A DNA stretch of 64,000 nucleotides from assembly GCA_022376925.1 (NCBI GenBank), contig JAIOJX010000002.1, positions 38,030,501-38,094,500 on the forward strand, written 5' to 3'. Position numbers and translations under genes: made by a program. The stretch comes from Tragulus kanchil. Lineage: Eukaryota > Chordata > Mammalia > Artiodactyla > Tragulidae. Under the pieces are notes generated by a model. That model was not told the DNA's origin and did not search any database. It worked only from the letters and a program-made list of their open reading frames with translations. Numbering within the stretch: the stretch's first letter is position 1; every line of letters starts with the position of its first letter. Positions 21,974 through 34,505 of this stretch are shown piece after piece.

Positions 21974-22315
21974 ATGGCTTCCCTGGTGGCTCGGAGGTAA
22001 AGAATCTGCCGGCCGATGCAGGGACACAGGTTTGATCCCAGATTTGGGAGGATCCCATGTGCCGAGAAGCAACTAAGCCCATGCGCCACAACTACTGAGC
22101 CTGTGCTCTAGTGCCCTGGGGGGCCGCAACTACTGAGTTCATGAGCTGCAACAACTGAAGCCTGGTGGCCTAGAGCCCATGCTCTGCAAAAAAAGAAACC
22201 ACCACAATGAGAAGCCTGCACACCCCAACCCGAAAGGAGCCCCTGCTCACCCCAACTAGAGAAAGTCGGCACAACAACAAAGACCCCGCATGGCCAAAAA
22301 TAAATCAATAAAATT
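21974..22315 (+). mobile_element. Long CHR-type SINE
   Basis: The head 'ggcttccctggtggctcgg' is followed by 'gcaactaagcccatgcgcca', 'caactactgagcc' repeats and an A-rich 'ggccaaaaataaatcaataa' tail. Confidence 0.9.
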
Positions 22316-23767
22316 ATATAGAAAAGTTCTCAGTAACTCAAGAATGACCTGATTGCGTGAAGGCTTTGGGTGGGCAAGGATGGCAGGTGGCTGTCCATTG
22401 GCCTCCCTAGGTGGAATCAAACTCCTGTATTCTCTTCTGGGAGACTGCTACTGTCCATTAACATGTTGATAATCTGTTATTTCAGCTACAGTCACGGTAC
22501 GTGCACTTCTGTAACAGAACTACATATTTTAACCCAGCACTTTTCACCTACCCTCAGAAAGCGATGGCAAATCCTTAAGAGCCCCGACTTCAGAAATTCC
22601 AAATAACACTTCAGCAGTTATACCTGCTTTCCATCAAAACCTCACCTAGTTCCATTCCTATTACTCTAAATATTATCCAGACTGGTGTGCTAGCCAGGAT
22701 TTTTATTGGCTGCTAAATCACCTCAAAATTATTAAAAGATGGTTCAAATGGTGGCTATTTTCTGTGTCCATCAGAAAGCCCAGAGGCTATAAAAAAGCAA
22801 GTGTATGAACACTGAGTGTAAAGTTAGAGGAAGAAGAAAAGAGTAGAAGGTGACCTTTCAATAGGAATCACTGCCTCCATGTCCCTACGTAGATGTGGGC
22901 TTTCTAATCTCAAATGTATCAATACTGCAAACCAATTCTAGGTCATTTACACAGTGACAGATGGGCTTTGTGTAAAATAGCTTTGCAAATGAGATGCTTC
23001 AAGTGGTAAAAACAGGGTCCCATGTTTCTCCAACCCCTTTCCTCAAGCTAAACTATTAAACATAAATTTGTTTAGTCTCACTGCCTACCAATACAATGTC
23101 TCAGATCAGCTTATATGCAAAAACTACTGTTTAGGTCTCTTTCTTTCACACCATTTTAAATTGAATCTCACAATGATATAAGATTAGACGAACTATCTAA
23201 TATAATTAATGATTGGCATTCATTACTGAATAGGAACATTTAGTAATACCAATTTCAAGTCACAGTGATATTCATAGCTTTTTTGAGTTTAGTAATCCTT
23301 CAGCTTTATATTACGACCATTTCTAATAATGATTTATCCCTACACAAGGAAAAACAGAAATACTCCTGAGAAGGTTTCTATTATATTAACGCAACGCATA
23401 TCCTGCTAAGAAGACAGAAGAGCTGAGGTTAATGCTTGAGAAATATCGCTTTGGAGACTGGAAAACTGAGTGATGGTTACTGCTCCCTGAGATCTTCACC
23501 GCCTTTGTTTTAACACACACTCAACAGTGGTGTCTCATGTGGCTCAGAGATTTAAAAGTAGTTTTTCTCTTTTAAAAGCACCAGTGCAATTGTACAGACA
23601 CACAGAACAGATATACAGACTATACTGTCTAAACCATACTATATTAATATCAATTTTTAAATTGTGATAATTAGACTATGATTATGGAAGGTGTTTGTGG
23701 TGGGGAATTCCAGTCAGAAGGTCTATACCAGAATGCACCTGACTATCTTAGCAACTCTTGCATATGT
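22316..23767. other. Unassigned single-copy non-coding sequence, 1.45 kb
   Basis: No SINE, LINE, gene or long open frame is recognised. It is one of the longest stretches in the window without a recognised repeat or duplication. Confidence 0.5.
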
Positions 23768-23782
23768 CTGAAATGATTTTTT

Positions 23783-24048
23783 TTTTTTTTTGGCCACTTC
23801 TATTGGTCTTTCATTTATTTATTTTCATCCATCTTTGTTCTTTGGCCTGTGTGAGTCCCCCATCGCAGTGACCTCTCTCGTCACAGAGCACTGGCTCTGG
23901 GCGTATGTGCTCCAGAGCTCTGGCTCAGTAGTTGGACACATGGGTCCAGCTGCTCCACTGCACGTGGGATCTTTCCAGGTCAGGGATCGAACCAGTGCCC
24001 CTTGTACTGCAAGGCAGTGTCCTTACCCACTGGACCACCAGGGAAGCC
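23783..24048 (-). mobile_element. CHR-type SINE, antisense, with target-site duplication
   Basis: The antisense CHR SINE starts in a T-run and ends 'ccactggaccaccagggaag'. The sequence ctgaaatgatttttt at 23768-23782 recurs at 24049-24063, although the T-run makes the left limit approximate. Confidence 0.92.
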
Positions 24049-24092
24049 CTGAAATGATTTTTTAAACAAAAAACTTTAAAATGTGTTTGTAC

Positions 24093-24437
24093 AGGGCTTC
24101 CCTGGTAGCTCAGTGGTAAAGAGTTCGCCTGCCAATGCAGGAGCCATGAGTTTGATCTCTGATCCAAGAAGATCCCACATGCTGCAGAGCAACTAAGCCA
24201 ATGAGCCACAACTATTGAGCCTGTACTCTAAAGCCTTGGAGTGGCAACTATTGAGCCCATGTGCTGCAACTACTGAAGCCCGTGTGCCTTAGAGCCTGAG
24301 TTCTACAACAAGAGACATCGCTGCAACAAGAAGCCTGCTCACCTCAACAAGAGAGTAGCCTCTACTCCCTGCAACTAGAGAAGAGCCTGTGGCAGCAGTG
24401 AAAACTCAGAATGGCCAAAATTTCATAAAATAAATTT
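24093..24437 (+). mobile_element. Long CHR-type SINE
   Basis: It starts 'gggcttccctggtagctcag', has the 'gagccacaactattgagcc' and 'gcaactactgaagcccg' motifs, and ends in an A-rich 'aatggccaaaatttcataaa' tail. Confidence 0.9.
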
Positions 24438-25201
24438 AAAAAAAAATTTTAAATGTATTTGTACATTAACTCAAGGATTTTGACCCCTGTTGGAGGGCAG
24501 CTTGATAGAGTCACACATTGGAGCATCTTCAGATGTAAGAAATTTGTATAGAGGAATAACAGGTATGTTCAGCACTAACCAGGGATTCCCTGGTGCCTGT
24601 GAGGACGTGTGACCTGTAGGAACCAGGCCGGGTGCAGAAGACACTACACTGCAACATGGAATCAGGTCCAGCCTTGGACTTGAGGAGATCATAAATCTTA
24701 GATGTTTAGGATCAACAACAAAAGCAAATAAGTCACATCTTTGATGCTTACAGCAATAAAAACGAATAATTTTAACTCAATATAGTGTGATGGAAATCAA
24801 GACACTGGAGCAAAGAATTCTGTCTGGGGGAGTTCCCAAACGACTGATGGAGGAGAAGGGAGAAATTTCCATCAACTGGGCCCTAAACTGCCCCCCTGAG
24901 TACAGATACCCGATCTGTCCTCAGTGCTGTGATGCACACCCCTTCTTCTCCACAGGTGACACCCTGGTCTTAACCATCCTACCATCCATGAGGCTCCCTC
25001 TCATCCTTCTCTTCCCCACTCTTTTCAGGTCCTTGTCATTTCCTGCGAGAACAGGTGCAGCAGGCACCTACCAGGTCTCCCCGCCTCTCAACCCTCCCAC
25101 TGCTGCCCAGGGAACCCTTCCAGCACGGACAGGAATCCTTTCTCGTTTGTTCCACAAAGGTGCCTACTGCTGCTGTCAAAAACTTTATAATGTGTTTGTA
25201 C

Positions 25202-25546
25202 AGGGCTTCCCTGGTAGCTCAGTGGTAAAGAGTTCGCCTGCCAATGCAGGAGCCATGAGTTTGATCTCTGATCCAAGAAGATCCCACATGCTGCAGAGCA
25301 ACTAAGCCAATGAGCCACAACTATTGAGCCTGTACTCTAAAGCCTTGGAGTGGCAACTATTGAGCCCATGTGCTGCAACTACTGAAGCCCGTGTGCCTTA
25401 GAGCCTGAGTTCTACAACAAGAGACATCGCTGCAACAAGAAGCCTGCTCACCTCAACAAGAGAGTAGCCTCTACTCCCTGCAACTAGAGAAGAGCCTGTG
25501 GCAGCAGTGAAAACTCAGAATGGCCAAAATTTCATAAAATAAATTT
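25202..25546 (+). mobile_element. Long CHR-type SINE, D6 second copy
   Basis: Duplicate of 24093-24437. Confidence 0.9.
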
Positions 25547-26133
25547 AAAAAAAAATTTTAAATGTATTTGTACATTAACTCAAGGATTTTGACCCCTGTT
25601 GGAGGGCAGCTTGATAGAGTCACACATTGGAGCATCTTCAGATGTAAGAAATTTGTATAGAGGAATAACAGGTATGTTCAGCACTAACCAGGGATTCCCT
25701 GGTGCCTGTGAGGACGTGTGACCTGTAGGAACCAGGCCGGGTGCAGAAGACACTACACTGCAACATGGAATCAGGTCCAGCCTTGGACTTGAGGAGATCA
25801 TAAATCTTAGATGTTTAGGATCAACAACAAAAGCAAATAAGTCACATCTTTGATGCTTACAGCAATAAAAACGAATAATTTTAACTCAATATAGTGTGAT
25901 GGAAATCAAGACACTGGAGCAAAGAATTCTGTCTGGGGGAGTTCCCAAACGACTGATGGAGGAGAAGGGAGAAATTTCCATCAACTGGGCCTAAACTGCC
26001 CCTGAGTACAGATACCCGATCTGTCCTCAGTGCTGTGATGCACACCCCTTCTTCTCCACAGGTGACACCCTGGTCTTAACCATCCTACCATCCATGAGGC
26101 TCCCTCTCATCCTTCTCTTCCCCACTCTTTTCA

Positions 26134-28319
26134 GGTCCTTGTCATTTCCTGCGAGAACAGGTGCAGCAGGCACCTACCAGGTCTCCCCGCCTCTCAACCC
26201 TCCCACTGCTGCCCAGGGAACCCTTCCAGCACGGACAGGAATCCTTTCTCGTTTGTTCCACAAAGGTGCCTACTGCCTGTCAAGGAGTGTGACTTCAGCT
26301 TGCTTAACACCTTCCCATAAAGATCCTGGAAGGAAGACAGAAAAGAAGGAAAGGAAGGGAAGGAGAAAGGAAAGCTAGGGGTCAGAGAAGGAGGTAGAGA
26401 AGGTCATGCAAAACTCATCAGAGTGATCCACATATACAGTGTGGTGGGGGCAGGAGATGCCGCTGCTGAAGAATCCAGAACCTGAATGAAACAGTGTGGA
26501 AAGAAAGAAATAACAGTTTTAAACGCAAGCATTTAATCCCTACAAAGAAAGACTAGGTGCTTATTTGACAACCTAAGTACTAGAAGACCACGGGAAGCCA
26601 GAGGAGGGATGATGAACTTGACGAGGTTCCTTTCTTTGGACCTGCAAACGGATTCCAGTGAGACAAAGTAAGAATGTGGGTCTATTCACAGAAGACCTAC
26701 TTATAAGACTCTATGTCCAAATCCACTTTGAGGTTTGCACTCAAAGGGTTCATCGACCAATCTGCGTTGACAGTGTCACAGGACAATACCATTCATCAAT
26801 ATTAGTCTTTAGTAAGTTTGTTGTGATCATGTCAGGCAGCTTCTCATTATTTGAGAGAAAATTGGATCTCTCTTTTGTAGACAGGAAAGCCTGCAAAGGG
26901 TGAAACAATTTAGCAAAAGTGCATGATACTGTTGCACAAATATGCATGGTCATACTTTAAAAATGACTCCTCAATTCCTTTGGCCACGTTGGCAACTGTG
27001 AGCTATCATAGCACACGAGATGCCTAGGGAATGCCTTTCCTCTTAAACAAGGCAGGCAGGTAGCATTCATTACAGCTCCTAAATCTGCATGCTCATTTTC
27101 CTTATGAAAGACTTCAGTGAACCAGCAGCATCCATCTAACCCAGGCTTCCTCACACACAGGCGTGTAATCCCCACCGCCCCACCCCACCGAGCCTGCAGA
27201 GGTAGCCCCTGATGAATTAACAGGCCCATCTGGTCCTTGTCATTTCCTGCGAGAACAGGTGCATCATGCACCTACCATGTCTCCCCGCCTCAACCTCCCA
27301 CTGCTGCCCAGGGAACCCTTCCAGCACGGACAGGAATCCTTTCTCGTTTGTTCCACAAAGGTGCCTACTGCCTGTCAAGGAGTGTGACTTCAGCTTGCTT
27401 AACACCTTCCCATAAAGATCCTGGAAGGAAGACAGAAAAGAAGGAAAGGAAGGGAAGGAGAAAGGAAAGCTAGGGGTCAGAGAAGGAGGTAGAGAAGGTC
27501 ATGCAAAACTCATCAGAGTGATCCACATATACAGTGTGGTGGGGGCAGGAGATGCCGCTGCTGAAGAATCCAGAACCTGAATGAAACAGTGTGGAAAGAA
27601 AGAAATAACAGTTTTAAACGCAAGCATTTAATCCCTACAAAGAAAGACTAGGTGCTTATTTGACAACCTAAGTACTAGAAGACCACGGGAAGCCAGAGGA
27701 GGGATGATGAACTTGACGAGGTTCCTTTCTTTGGACCTGCAAACGGATTCCAGTGAGACAAAGTAAGAATGTGGGTCTATTCACAGAAGACCTACTTATA
27801 AGACTCTATGTCCAAATCCACTTTGAGGTTTGCACTCAAAGGGTTCATCGACCAATCTGCGTTGACAGTGTCACAGGACAATACCATTCATCAATATTAG
27901 TCTTTAGTAAGTTTGTTGTGATCATGTCAGGCAGCTTCTCATTATTTGAGAGAAAATTGGATCTCTCTTTTGTAGACAGGAAAGCCTGCAAAGGGTGAAA
28001 CAATTTAGCAAAAGTGCATGATACTGTTGCACAAATATGCATGGTCATACTTTAAAAATGACTCCTCAATTCCTTTGGCCACGTTGGCAACTGTGAGCTA
28101 TCATAGCACACGAGATGCCTAGGGAATGCCTTTCCTCTTAAACAAGGCAGGCAGGTAGCATTCATTACAGCTCCTAAATCTGCATGCTCATTTTCCTTAT
28201 GAAAGACTTCAGTGAACCAGCAGCATCCATCTAACCCAGGCTTCCTCACACACAGGCGTGTAATCACACACCGCCCCACCCCACCGAGCCTGCAGAGGTA
28301 GCCCCTGATGAATTAACAG
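26134..28319. repeat. Direct duplication D7, unit about 1.09 kb, overlapping D6
   Basis: Copy 1 is 26134-27223 and copy 2 is 27232-28319, with eight filler bases between. Its first about 150 bases are also the end of D6, so this stretch occurs at 25028, 26134 and 27232. The third occurrence has several substitutions and deletions in its first 70 bases. Near the far end 'taatccccaccg' becomes 'taatcacacaccg'. Apart from the purine tract, no repeat family or gene is recognised in the unit. Confidence 0.97.
26334..26398. repeat. Polypurine tract
   Basis: A run of G and A built from GGAA and GAAA words, interrupted by only a few pyrimidines. It recurs at about 27424-27490 in D7 copy 2. Confidence 0.9.
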
Positions 28320-28676
28320 TCAACAAATGCCAACACGTGTCATCATCAGGGGCCTTCAGAAAGCACCTTCTGACTCGTGAATCTTTCCAACTATCCCATC
28401 TAAGATGATTTAGTTCATTTGAACTAGTAAGGTTTATAACCCATGTGTTGGCACCAAGATCTAGTTCATTATGCACAGGATTGTAATACAACTGTGCTTA
28501 AACACCCCTGCACAAGAAGAATGACTCTAACCAAGGCCTTCTAGGATAACACTGAGAAAAGGAAGAAACTCTCCTACAAAGGCTTCTCAGAAATTTCTCG
28601 TTTACCTTGAAAAGAAAATATGATCCTACTTATGCAAGGTACAAGTAATTTTTATTATCAGATGGTATTAATGGAA
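28320..28676. other. Unassigned sequence
   Basis: Nothing recognised on either strand. Confidence 0.4.
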
Positions 28677-29007
28677 AGAGCACAGAAGACAAATAAAAAA
28701 GGGTAAAGTGGTGAGACTCCCTCCAACAATCCAGTACAGTGGCCGCACTCTGCTGCGTATCACAGTCTGTGCTGCACCACCGCCGGGTCTCCAGGAAGCC
28801 AGGTCATAGCTGTCTGATTACCGAGGCAATGAAATAGGCTCGCAGTGAAAAACGCAAAGAATCAACACCCTACCTTGAGTTACCCACGCCTGCAACATTT
28901 GCAGATCCAAATGCAAAGCTGAAACTGGCTTCCTCAATTTTTACAAAAACTTGATTAGTAAACCAGGGTTTTAAAAAGCAGTCATTTTTAGACTACTGAT
29001 TACTTTC

Positions 29008-29550
29008 TCTCTTTTTTAAGTTTAAACTTTTTACTTTGTATTGGGCTATAGCTGATTAACATTGTTGTGATTATTTCAGATGAACAGCAAAGGAACTCGG
29101 CCATACATAGACATGTATCCATTCTCTCCTAAACTCTCTCCCATCCAGGCTGCCACACAGCATTGAGCAGAGTTCCCTGTGCTGTACAATATGTCCTCTT
29201 GGTTATCCATTTTAAATACAGCAGTGTGTACATGATCTACCAAAAGTCTCTAATAATCTCTTTTCCCCTGGCAACAATAAGTTTGTTCTCTGAGTCTGTC
29301 TCTTCCTATTTTGCACGTCAGTTCATTTATATCATTTTTTTAGATTCCACATATAAGAGACATCAGATGATATCTCTCCTTCTCTGTCTGACTTACTTCC
29401 CTCAGTATATTCTCAAGGTCTATCCATGTTGCTGAAAATGGTATTGTTTCAATCTTTTAATGGCTGAGTAATATTCCACTATATATATATACACACACAC
29501 ACACATACACACACACATACACACTATATATACATACCACTATATGTATA

Positions 29551-29594
<44 letters not shown>

Positions 29595-29668
29595 TATATA
29601 TACCACATCTACCTATCTATCTATATATATACCTATATAGACATATACCACATCTTCTTTCTAATTAT
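29008..29668 (-). mobile_element. L1 3' end, antisense, with internal microsatellite expansion
   Basis: Reverse complement of the L1 3' region: T-rich start, 'attgagcagagttccctgtg', 'ttagattccacatataagag', 'ctgagtaatattccact', then after a long simple repeat 'accacatcttctttctaa', which is the next part of L1. The simple repeat therefore lies inside the element. Confidence 0.88.
29478..29640. repeat. Compound TA/CA/TG/TATC microsatellite inside L1
   Basis: Alternating TA, CA, TG and TA runs and a TATC-like run occupy about 160 bases. The equivalent in D8 copy 2 (about 30560-30730) has different run lengths. Confidence 0.93.
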
Positions 29669-30090
29669 CAGCAGCACAGCACAAAAGTGATTCTTGGGTA
29701 GAAATCCACAGATGGACAGCAATCTGAAAATGGGAGAGACGACCTATTTCAGGGGCAAAGAAGCACAGAAGACAAATAAAAAAGGGTAAAGTGGTGAGAC
29801 TCCCTCCAACAATCCAGTACAGTGGCCGCACTCTGCTGCGTATCACAGTCTGTGCTGCACCACCGCCGGGTCTCCAGGAAGCCAGGTCATAGCTGTCTGA
29901 TTACCGAGGCAATGAAATAGGCTCGCAGTGAAAAACGCAAAGAATCAACACCCTACCTTGAGTTACCCACGCCTGCAACATTTGCAGATCCAAATGCAAA
30001 GCTGAAACTGGCTTCCTCAATTTTTACAAAAACTTGATTAGTAAACCAGGGTTTTAAAAAGCAGTCATTTTTAGACTACTGATTACTTTC

Positions 30091-30641
30091 TCTCTTTTTT
30101 AAGTTTAAACTTTTTACTTTGTATTGGGCTATAGCTGATTAACATTGTTGTGATTATTTCAGATGAACAGCAAAGGAACTCGGCCATACATAGCCATGTA
30201 TCCATTCTCTCCTAAACTCTCTCCCATCCAGGCTGCCACACAGCATTGAGCAGAGTTCCCTGTGCTGTACAATATGTCCTCTTGGTTATCCATTTTAAAT
30301 ACAGCAGTGTGTACATGATCTACCAAAAGTCTCTAATAATCTCTTTTCCCCTGGCAACAATAAGTTTGTTCTCTGAGTCTGTCTCTTCCTATTTTGCACG
30401 TCAGTTCATTTATATCATTTTTTTAGATTCCACATATAAGAGACATCAGATGATATCTCTCCTTCTCTGTCTGACTTACTTCCCTCAGTATATTCTCAAG
30501 GTCTATCCATGTTGCTGAAAATGGTATTGTTTCAATCTTTTAATGGCTGAGTAATATTCCACTATATATATATACACACACACACACATACACACACACA
30601 CATACACACCACACCTATATATACATACCACTATATGTATA

Positions 30642-30687
<46 letters not shown>

Positions 30688-30762
30688 TATATATACCACA
30701 TCTACCTATCTATCTATATATATACCTATATAGACATATACCACATCTTCTTTCTAATTATC
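30091..30762 (-). mobile_element. L1 3' end, antisense, D8 second copy
   Basis: Duplicate of 29008-29668 with altered microsatellite lengths. Confidence 0.88.
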
Positions 30763-30854
30763 AGCAGCACAGCACAAAAGTGATTCTTGGGTAGAAATCC
30801 ACAGATGGACAGCAATCTGAAAATGGGAGAGACGACCTATTTCAGGGGGCAAAG

Positions 30855-31317
30855 GCTACCTATCTTGCTAAAACTGGTGGGCCTTATGACTGAAAGGGAT
30901 TTCTGAGAAGTCTTACATGTCACTGGCATACAGCAGGAGCTCACTCAGTGCATAGTGAGCAAGTCAAAGAATAAGCAGGGTATCATTAGGCTTCCGTCAT
31001 TGGACAGGGCTGTCAGGAAACTGGATCTCTTTATTTTCAAGTTTGTAGGATAGACATTCCCCAAATTGCTTGATAATCAAATTCACAGTTAATGCTGTCA
31101 GAGTTTTTCTACTGACAAGCTCCAGTAAGCTACTCCTGTACACCAGGCTCTGGTACCACGATTCTAGCTCGGCCTGCTGCACTGAACCCTCTTGCTCTTG
31201 TCTGATTTTTTAGAGAACAAAAAATGTGTTCTCACTATTTCTCACTGAGACAAATCCACTTTCCTCACTGTACTCCACTCACAAGAAGCAAAAAAGTGAA
31301 CATTCTGAATTCTCTGT
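30855..31317. other. Mostly unassigned; possible MIR/L2-type 3' end
   Basis: The motif 'ggcatacagcaggagctcac' near 30925 resembles the shared 3' end of MIR/L2-type elements. No gene is seen. Confidence 0.4.
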
Positions 31318-31329
31318 TACTTAGGAGAA

Positions 31330-31536
31330 TTGTTGTTATTGTTGTTTAGTTACTAAGTCATGTCCAACTCTTTGCAAACATATGGACTGTAGCCGGCCAG
31401 GTTCCTCTGTCCATGGGATTTCCCAGGCAAGAATACTGGAGTGGGTTGCCATTTCCCTCCCCAGGGGATCTTCCCAACCCAAGGATTTCCTGAACTGTCA
31501 GGAGGACTCTTTACCACTGAGCTACCTGGGAAACCC
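31330..31536 (-). mobile_element. Bov-tA-type SINE, antisense, with target-site duplication
   Basis: The antisense BovA body (ttactaagtcatgtccaact, aagaatactggagtgggttg) and the head ending 'gagctacctgggaaaccc' are present. The flanks tacttaggagaa (31318-31329) and tacttagaagaa (31537-31548) match with one change. Confidence 0.92.
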
Positions 31537-31682
31537 TACTTAGAAGAACAGGGCTGGATTATCCCATGGGGGAGGCTGAGACCATTGGGACCATGAGAAG
31601 AACCAGTGGCCTGATCGAATAGGAGGGCTGCTTTCATGTCTGTCGACCAGAACTGTTAGACATGGCAGAGTGTTTAAAGGGT

Positions 31683-31915
31683 TTTTTTCTGTTTCTTAGT
31701 CTTTTAATATTGGACTACAGTTGATAAACAATGTTACGTTGCTTTCAGGTGTACAGAAAACTGATTAATGTCTACATATACACATATCCCTTTTCAAATT
31801 CTTTTCTCAAATAGGTTATTAAAGAGTGTTGAGCAGAGTTCCTTGTGCTACACAACAGGTCCTTGTTGGTTATCTATTTTAGATAGATTAGTGTGTGTGG
31901 TCTGTATGTTGTATA
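31683..31915 (-). mobile_element. L1 3' end, antisense
   Basis: A T-rich start is followed by 'ggactacagttgataaacaa', 'gttgagcagagttccttgtg' and 'ggttatctattttagata', the order seen in antisense L1 3' ends. Confidence 0.85.
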
Positions 31916-32149
31916 TGAGAAAACAAAGGTACAGGATTAATTTACTAAGGTCACATTGACTAGTGAGTCCAGCCAAGGCTAGAATGTAGGCTCTCTGGGG
32001 GTTCACAGGGCTGCCTTCCACCCCAGGACACAGACTGTAGGAGGATATTTGCCAAGAAGACACAAGAGCGTCTGACAGAAGAAGCCCTCTAGCGACTGGA
32101 GTCAGGAGATGTGTTAGCAAGCATACTCAAAGTTATTTCTACAGGGAAC

Positions 32150-32300
32150 ACTTGTAGACACAAGTCAGGCACTGCACTGCATGCTTAGTGTTCAATATCT
32201 GCTTAACTTCACGAAGCTCAGTGAATCAGGGTATATCACCATGTCCAATGTACACAGGAGGAAACCAAGGCAATCAGTTTATATGATGACCCCAAACCCA
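32150..32300 (+). mobile_element. Possible MIR fragment
   Basis: 'caggcactgcactgcatgct', 'aatcagggtatatcaccatg' and 'gaggaaaccaaggcaa' follow MIR order at high divergence. A further MIR-like tail may lie at 31940-32000. Confidence 0.45.
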
Positions 32301-32418
32301 CAGGGCTTCCCTGGTGGTTTAGGAAGTGATGAATCTGCCTGCAGTGCAGGAGACAAGGGTTTGATTCCTGAATTGGGAAGATCTCCTGGAGAAGGGGATG
32401 GATACCCATGTTTGTATT
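32301..32418 (+). mobile_element. 3'-truncated Bov-tA-type SINE
   Basis: The tRNA head 'cagggcttccctggtggttt' and the body start (gcaggagacaagggtttgat, gaagatctcctggagaagg) are present. The rest of the body is missing. Confidence 0.85.
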
Positions 32419-32934
32419 TGGATCCATTTTTTGTCCTTAATTGAAAAAATATAGTCCACGAAAAAAATGTATTAGCCATGGTCAGTTAATATTAATTTCT
32501 AGGAGGTATATAATAGTCTAGTGCTAAAAACACCACAGAAGACTTGACAAAAGATTATTAGGTAACACTGCCAGGAAGCAGAGTTCACGGCTCAAGAGGA
32601 ACAGGTTGAAAGACCCTGACCTTCCGGGGTTTGACAGGAGACCTCCAAGCCGAGCCTCACCCGGGGCTATGGCCAAACACAGCAGAGACAGTGGACAGGA
32701 CGATCAGCTGCTGACAACACTGACCGGGTCGCTGGTGGGGCGTCGCCAGTGCCCTCCTCGGTCCCACTCGCAGCTCATCTACCTGACAATCACAGCTGGG
32801 TCCATGCTTGGAGACGTGTGCTTGTTCTCCCTGCTGCCCGTTCATTTTGCTCAAAGTGATGCCTGAAATCACTGGATCCTGAGTTAGACAAGGAAACAAG
32901 TATCCCCACCCATTTCATTTGTCCTTAATAAAAA

Positions 32935-33408
32935 AGAACAAAACTCAGTCATTTGCAACAGATGTGAATGGATCTAGCATCTGTCATGCACAGGGAAGGA
33001 AGTCAGAAAGAGAACAACATCATATACTAACGCATATATGTAGAATCTAGAAAGATGGTGCTGATGAACCCATCTGCAGGGTAGGGATAGAGACACTAAT
33101 GTAGAGAATAAACTTATGGACACAGTGGGGGAGGAAGAACAGGGTACAAAACTGAGAGGGGAGTGTTGACATATACATACTAGCACACATAAAATAGCCA
33201 GTGGGAAGCTACTTACAGCACAGGGAGCTCCACCTGCTACCTCTGAAGACCTAGGAGGGTAGGAAGGAGGGATGGGAAGGAGGGTCAAGAAGAAGGGGAT
33301 ATATATATGTGTGTGTGTGTATATATGTTTTGTGTGTATCCATATATATATAGATACACACACTCATGGCTGATTATAGAGTAGAGACTAACACAACATC
33401 CAATAAAA
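32935..33408 (+). mobile_element. L1 3' end with TA/TG microsatellite
   Basis: The order 'tgaatggatctagcatctgt', 'aggaagtcagaaagagaaca', 'aaaatagccagtgggaagc' and 'gctgattatagagtag...ccaataaaaaca' fits the L1 3' region, with a TA/TG run near its end. Confidence 0.87.
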
Positions 33409-34025
33409 ACAAGTAGTTACTTTCTCTTAGACATATAGGCACTGATATCCTATTTTCCCCTCAAATCTCTTTGATTTTAAACTACCATATTTTATGACTG
33501 TTCAGATGAAGATTTAGGTCACTCTGAAATGCCTCTTCACTGACCCTGATGTGACATTAGAATTGTCAACATCTAGAATTCAGGTCTCAAAAGGAGGTAT
33601 ATAATAGTCTAGTGCTAAAAACACCACAGAAGACTTGACAAAAGATTATTAGGTAACACTGCCAGGAAGCAGAGTTCACGGCTCAAGAGGAACAGGTTGA
33701 AAGACCCTGACCTTCCGGGGTTTGACAGGAGACCTCCAAGCCGAGCCTCACCCGGGGCTATGGCCAAACACAGCAGAGACAGTGGACAGGACGATCAGCT
33801 GCTGACAACACTGACCGGGTCGCTGGTGGGGCGTCGCCAGTGCCCTCCTCGGTCCCACTCGCAGCTCATCTACCTGACAATCACAGCTGGGTCCATGCTT
33901 GGAGACGTGTGCTTGTTCTCCCTGCTGCCCGTTCATTTTGCTCAAAGTGATGCCTGAAATCACTGGATCCTGAGTTAGACAAGGAAACAAGTATCCCCAC
34001 CCATTTCATTTGTCCTTAATAAAAA

Positions 34026-34505
34026 AGAACAAAACTCAGTCATTTGCAACAGATGTGAATGGATCTAGCATCTGTCATGCACAGGGAAGGAAGTCAGAAA
34101 GAGAACAACATCATATACTAACGCATATATGTAGAATCTAGAAAGATGGTGCTGATGAACCCATCTGCAGGGTAGGGATAGAGACACTAATGTAGAGAAT
34201 AAACTTATGGACACAGTGGGGGAGGAAGAACAGGGTACAAAACTGAGAGGGGAGTGTTGACATATACATACTAGCACACATAAAATAGCCAGTGGGAAGC
34301 TACTTACAGCACAGGGAGCTCCACCTGCTACCTCTGAAGACCTAGGAGGGTAGGAAGGAGGGATGGGAAGGAGGGTCAAGAAGAAGGGGATATATATATG
34401 TGTGTGTGTGTATATATATATGTGTGTGTGTGTATCCATATATATATATATATACACACACTCATGGCTGATTATACAGTAGAAACTAACACAACATCCA
34501 ATAAA
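34026..34505 (+). mobile_element. L1 3' end, D9 second copy
   Basis: Duplicate of 32935-33408 with a longer TA/TG run. Confidence 0.87.

Larger units (their letters stand above)
24067..26281. repeat. Direct duplication D6, unit about 1.11 kb
   Basis: Copy 1 is 24067-25179 and copy 2 is 25177-26281, offset 1109 at the start. The junction falls on a shared 'ctgtcaa'. Copy 1 has longer C-runs (gggccctaaactgcccccc) than copy 2 (gggcctaaactgcccc). The last 150 bases of each copy recur a third time at 27232. Confidence 0.97.
28677..30854. repeat. Direct duplication D8, unit about 1.09 kb
   Basis: Copy 1 is 28677-29760 and copy 2 is 29761-30854, with essentially no gap. Differences are one base (tagacatg versus tagccatg) and the lengths of CA, TA and TG runs. 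The copies end in 'aggggcaaag' and 'agggggcaaag'. Confidence 0.97.

Noticed and set aside
24787..25305. 172-codon plus-strand frame in D6 copy 1
   Set aside because: Broken in copy 2 by C-run length changes, and its end reads into a CHR SINE.
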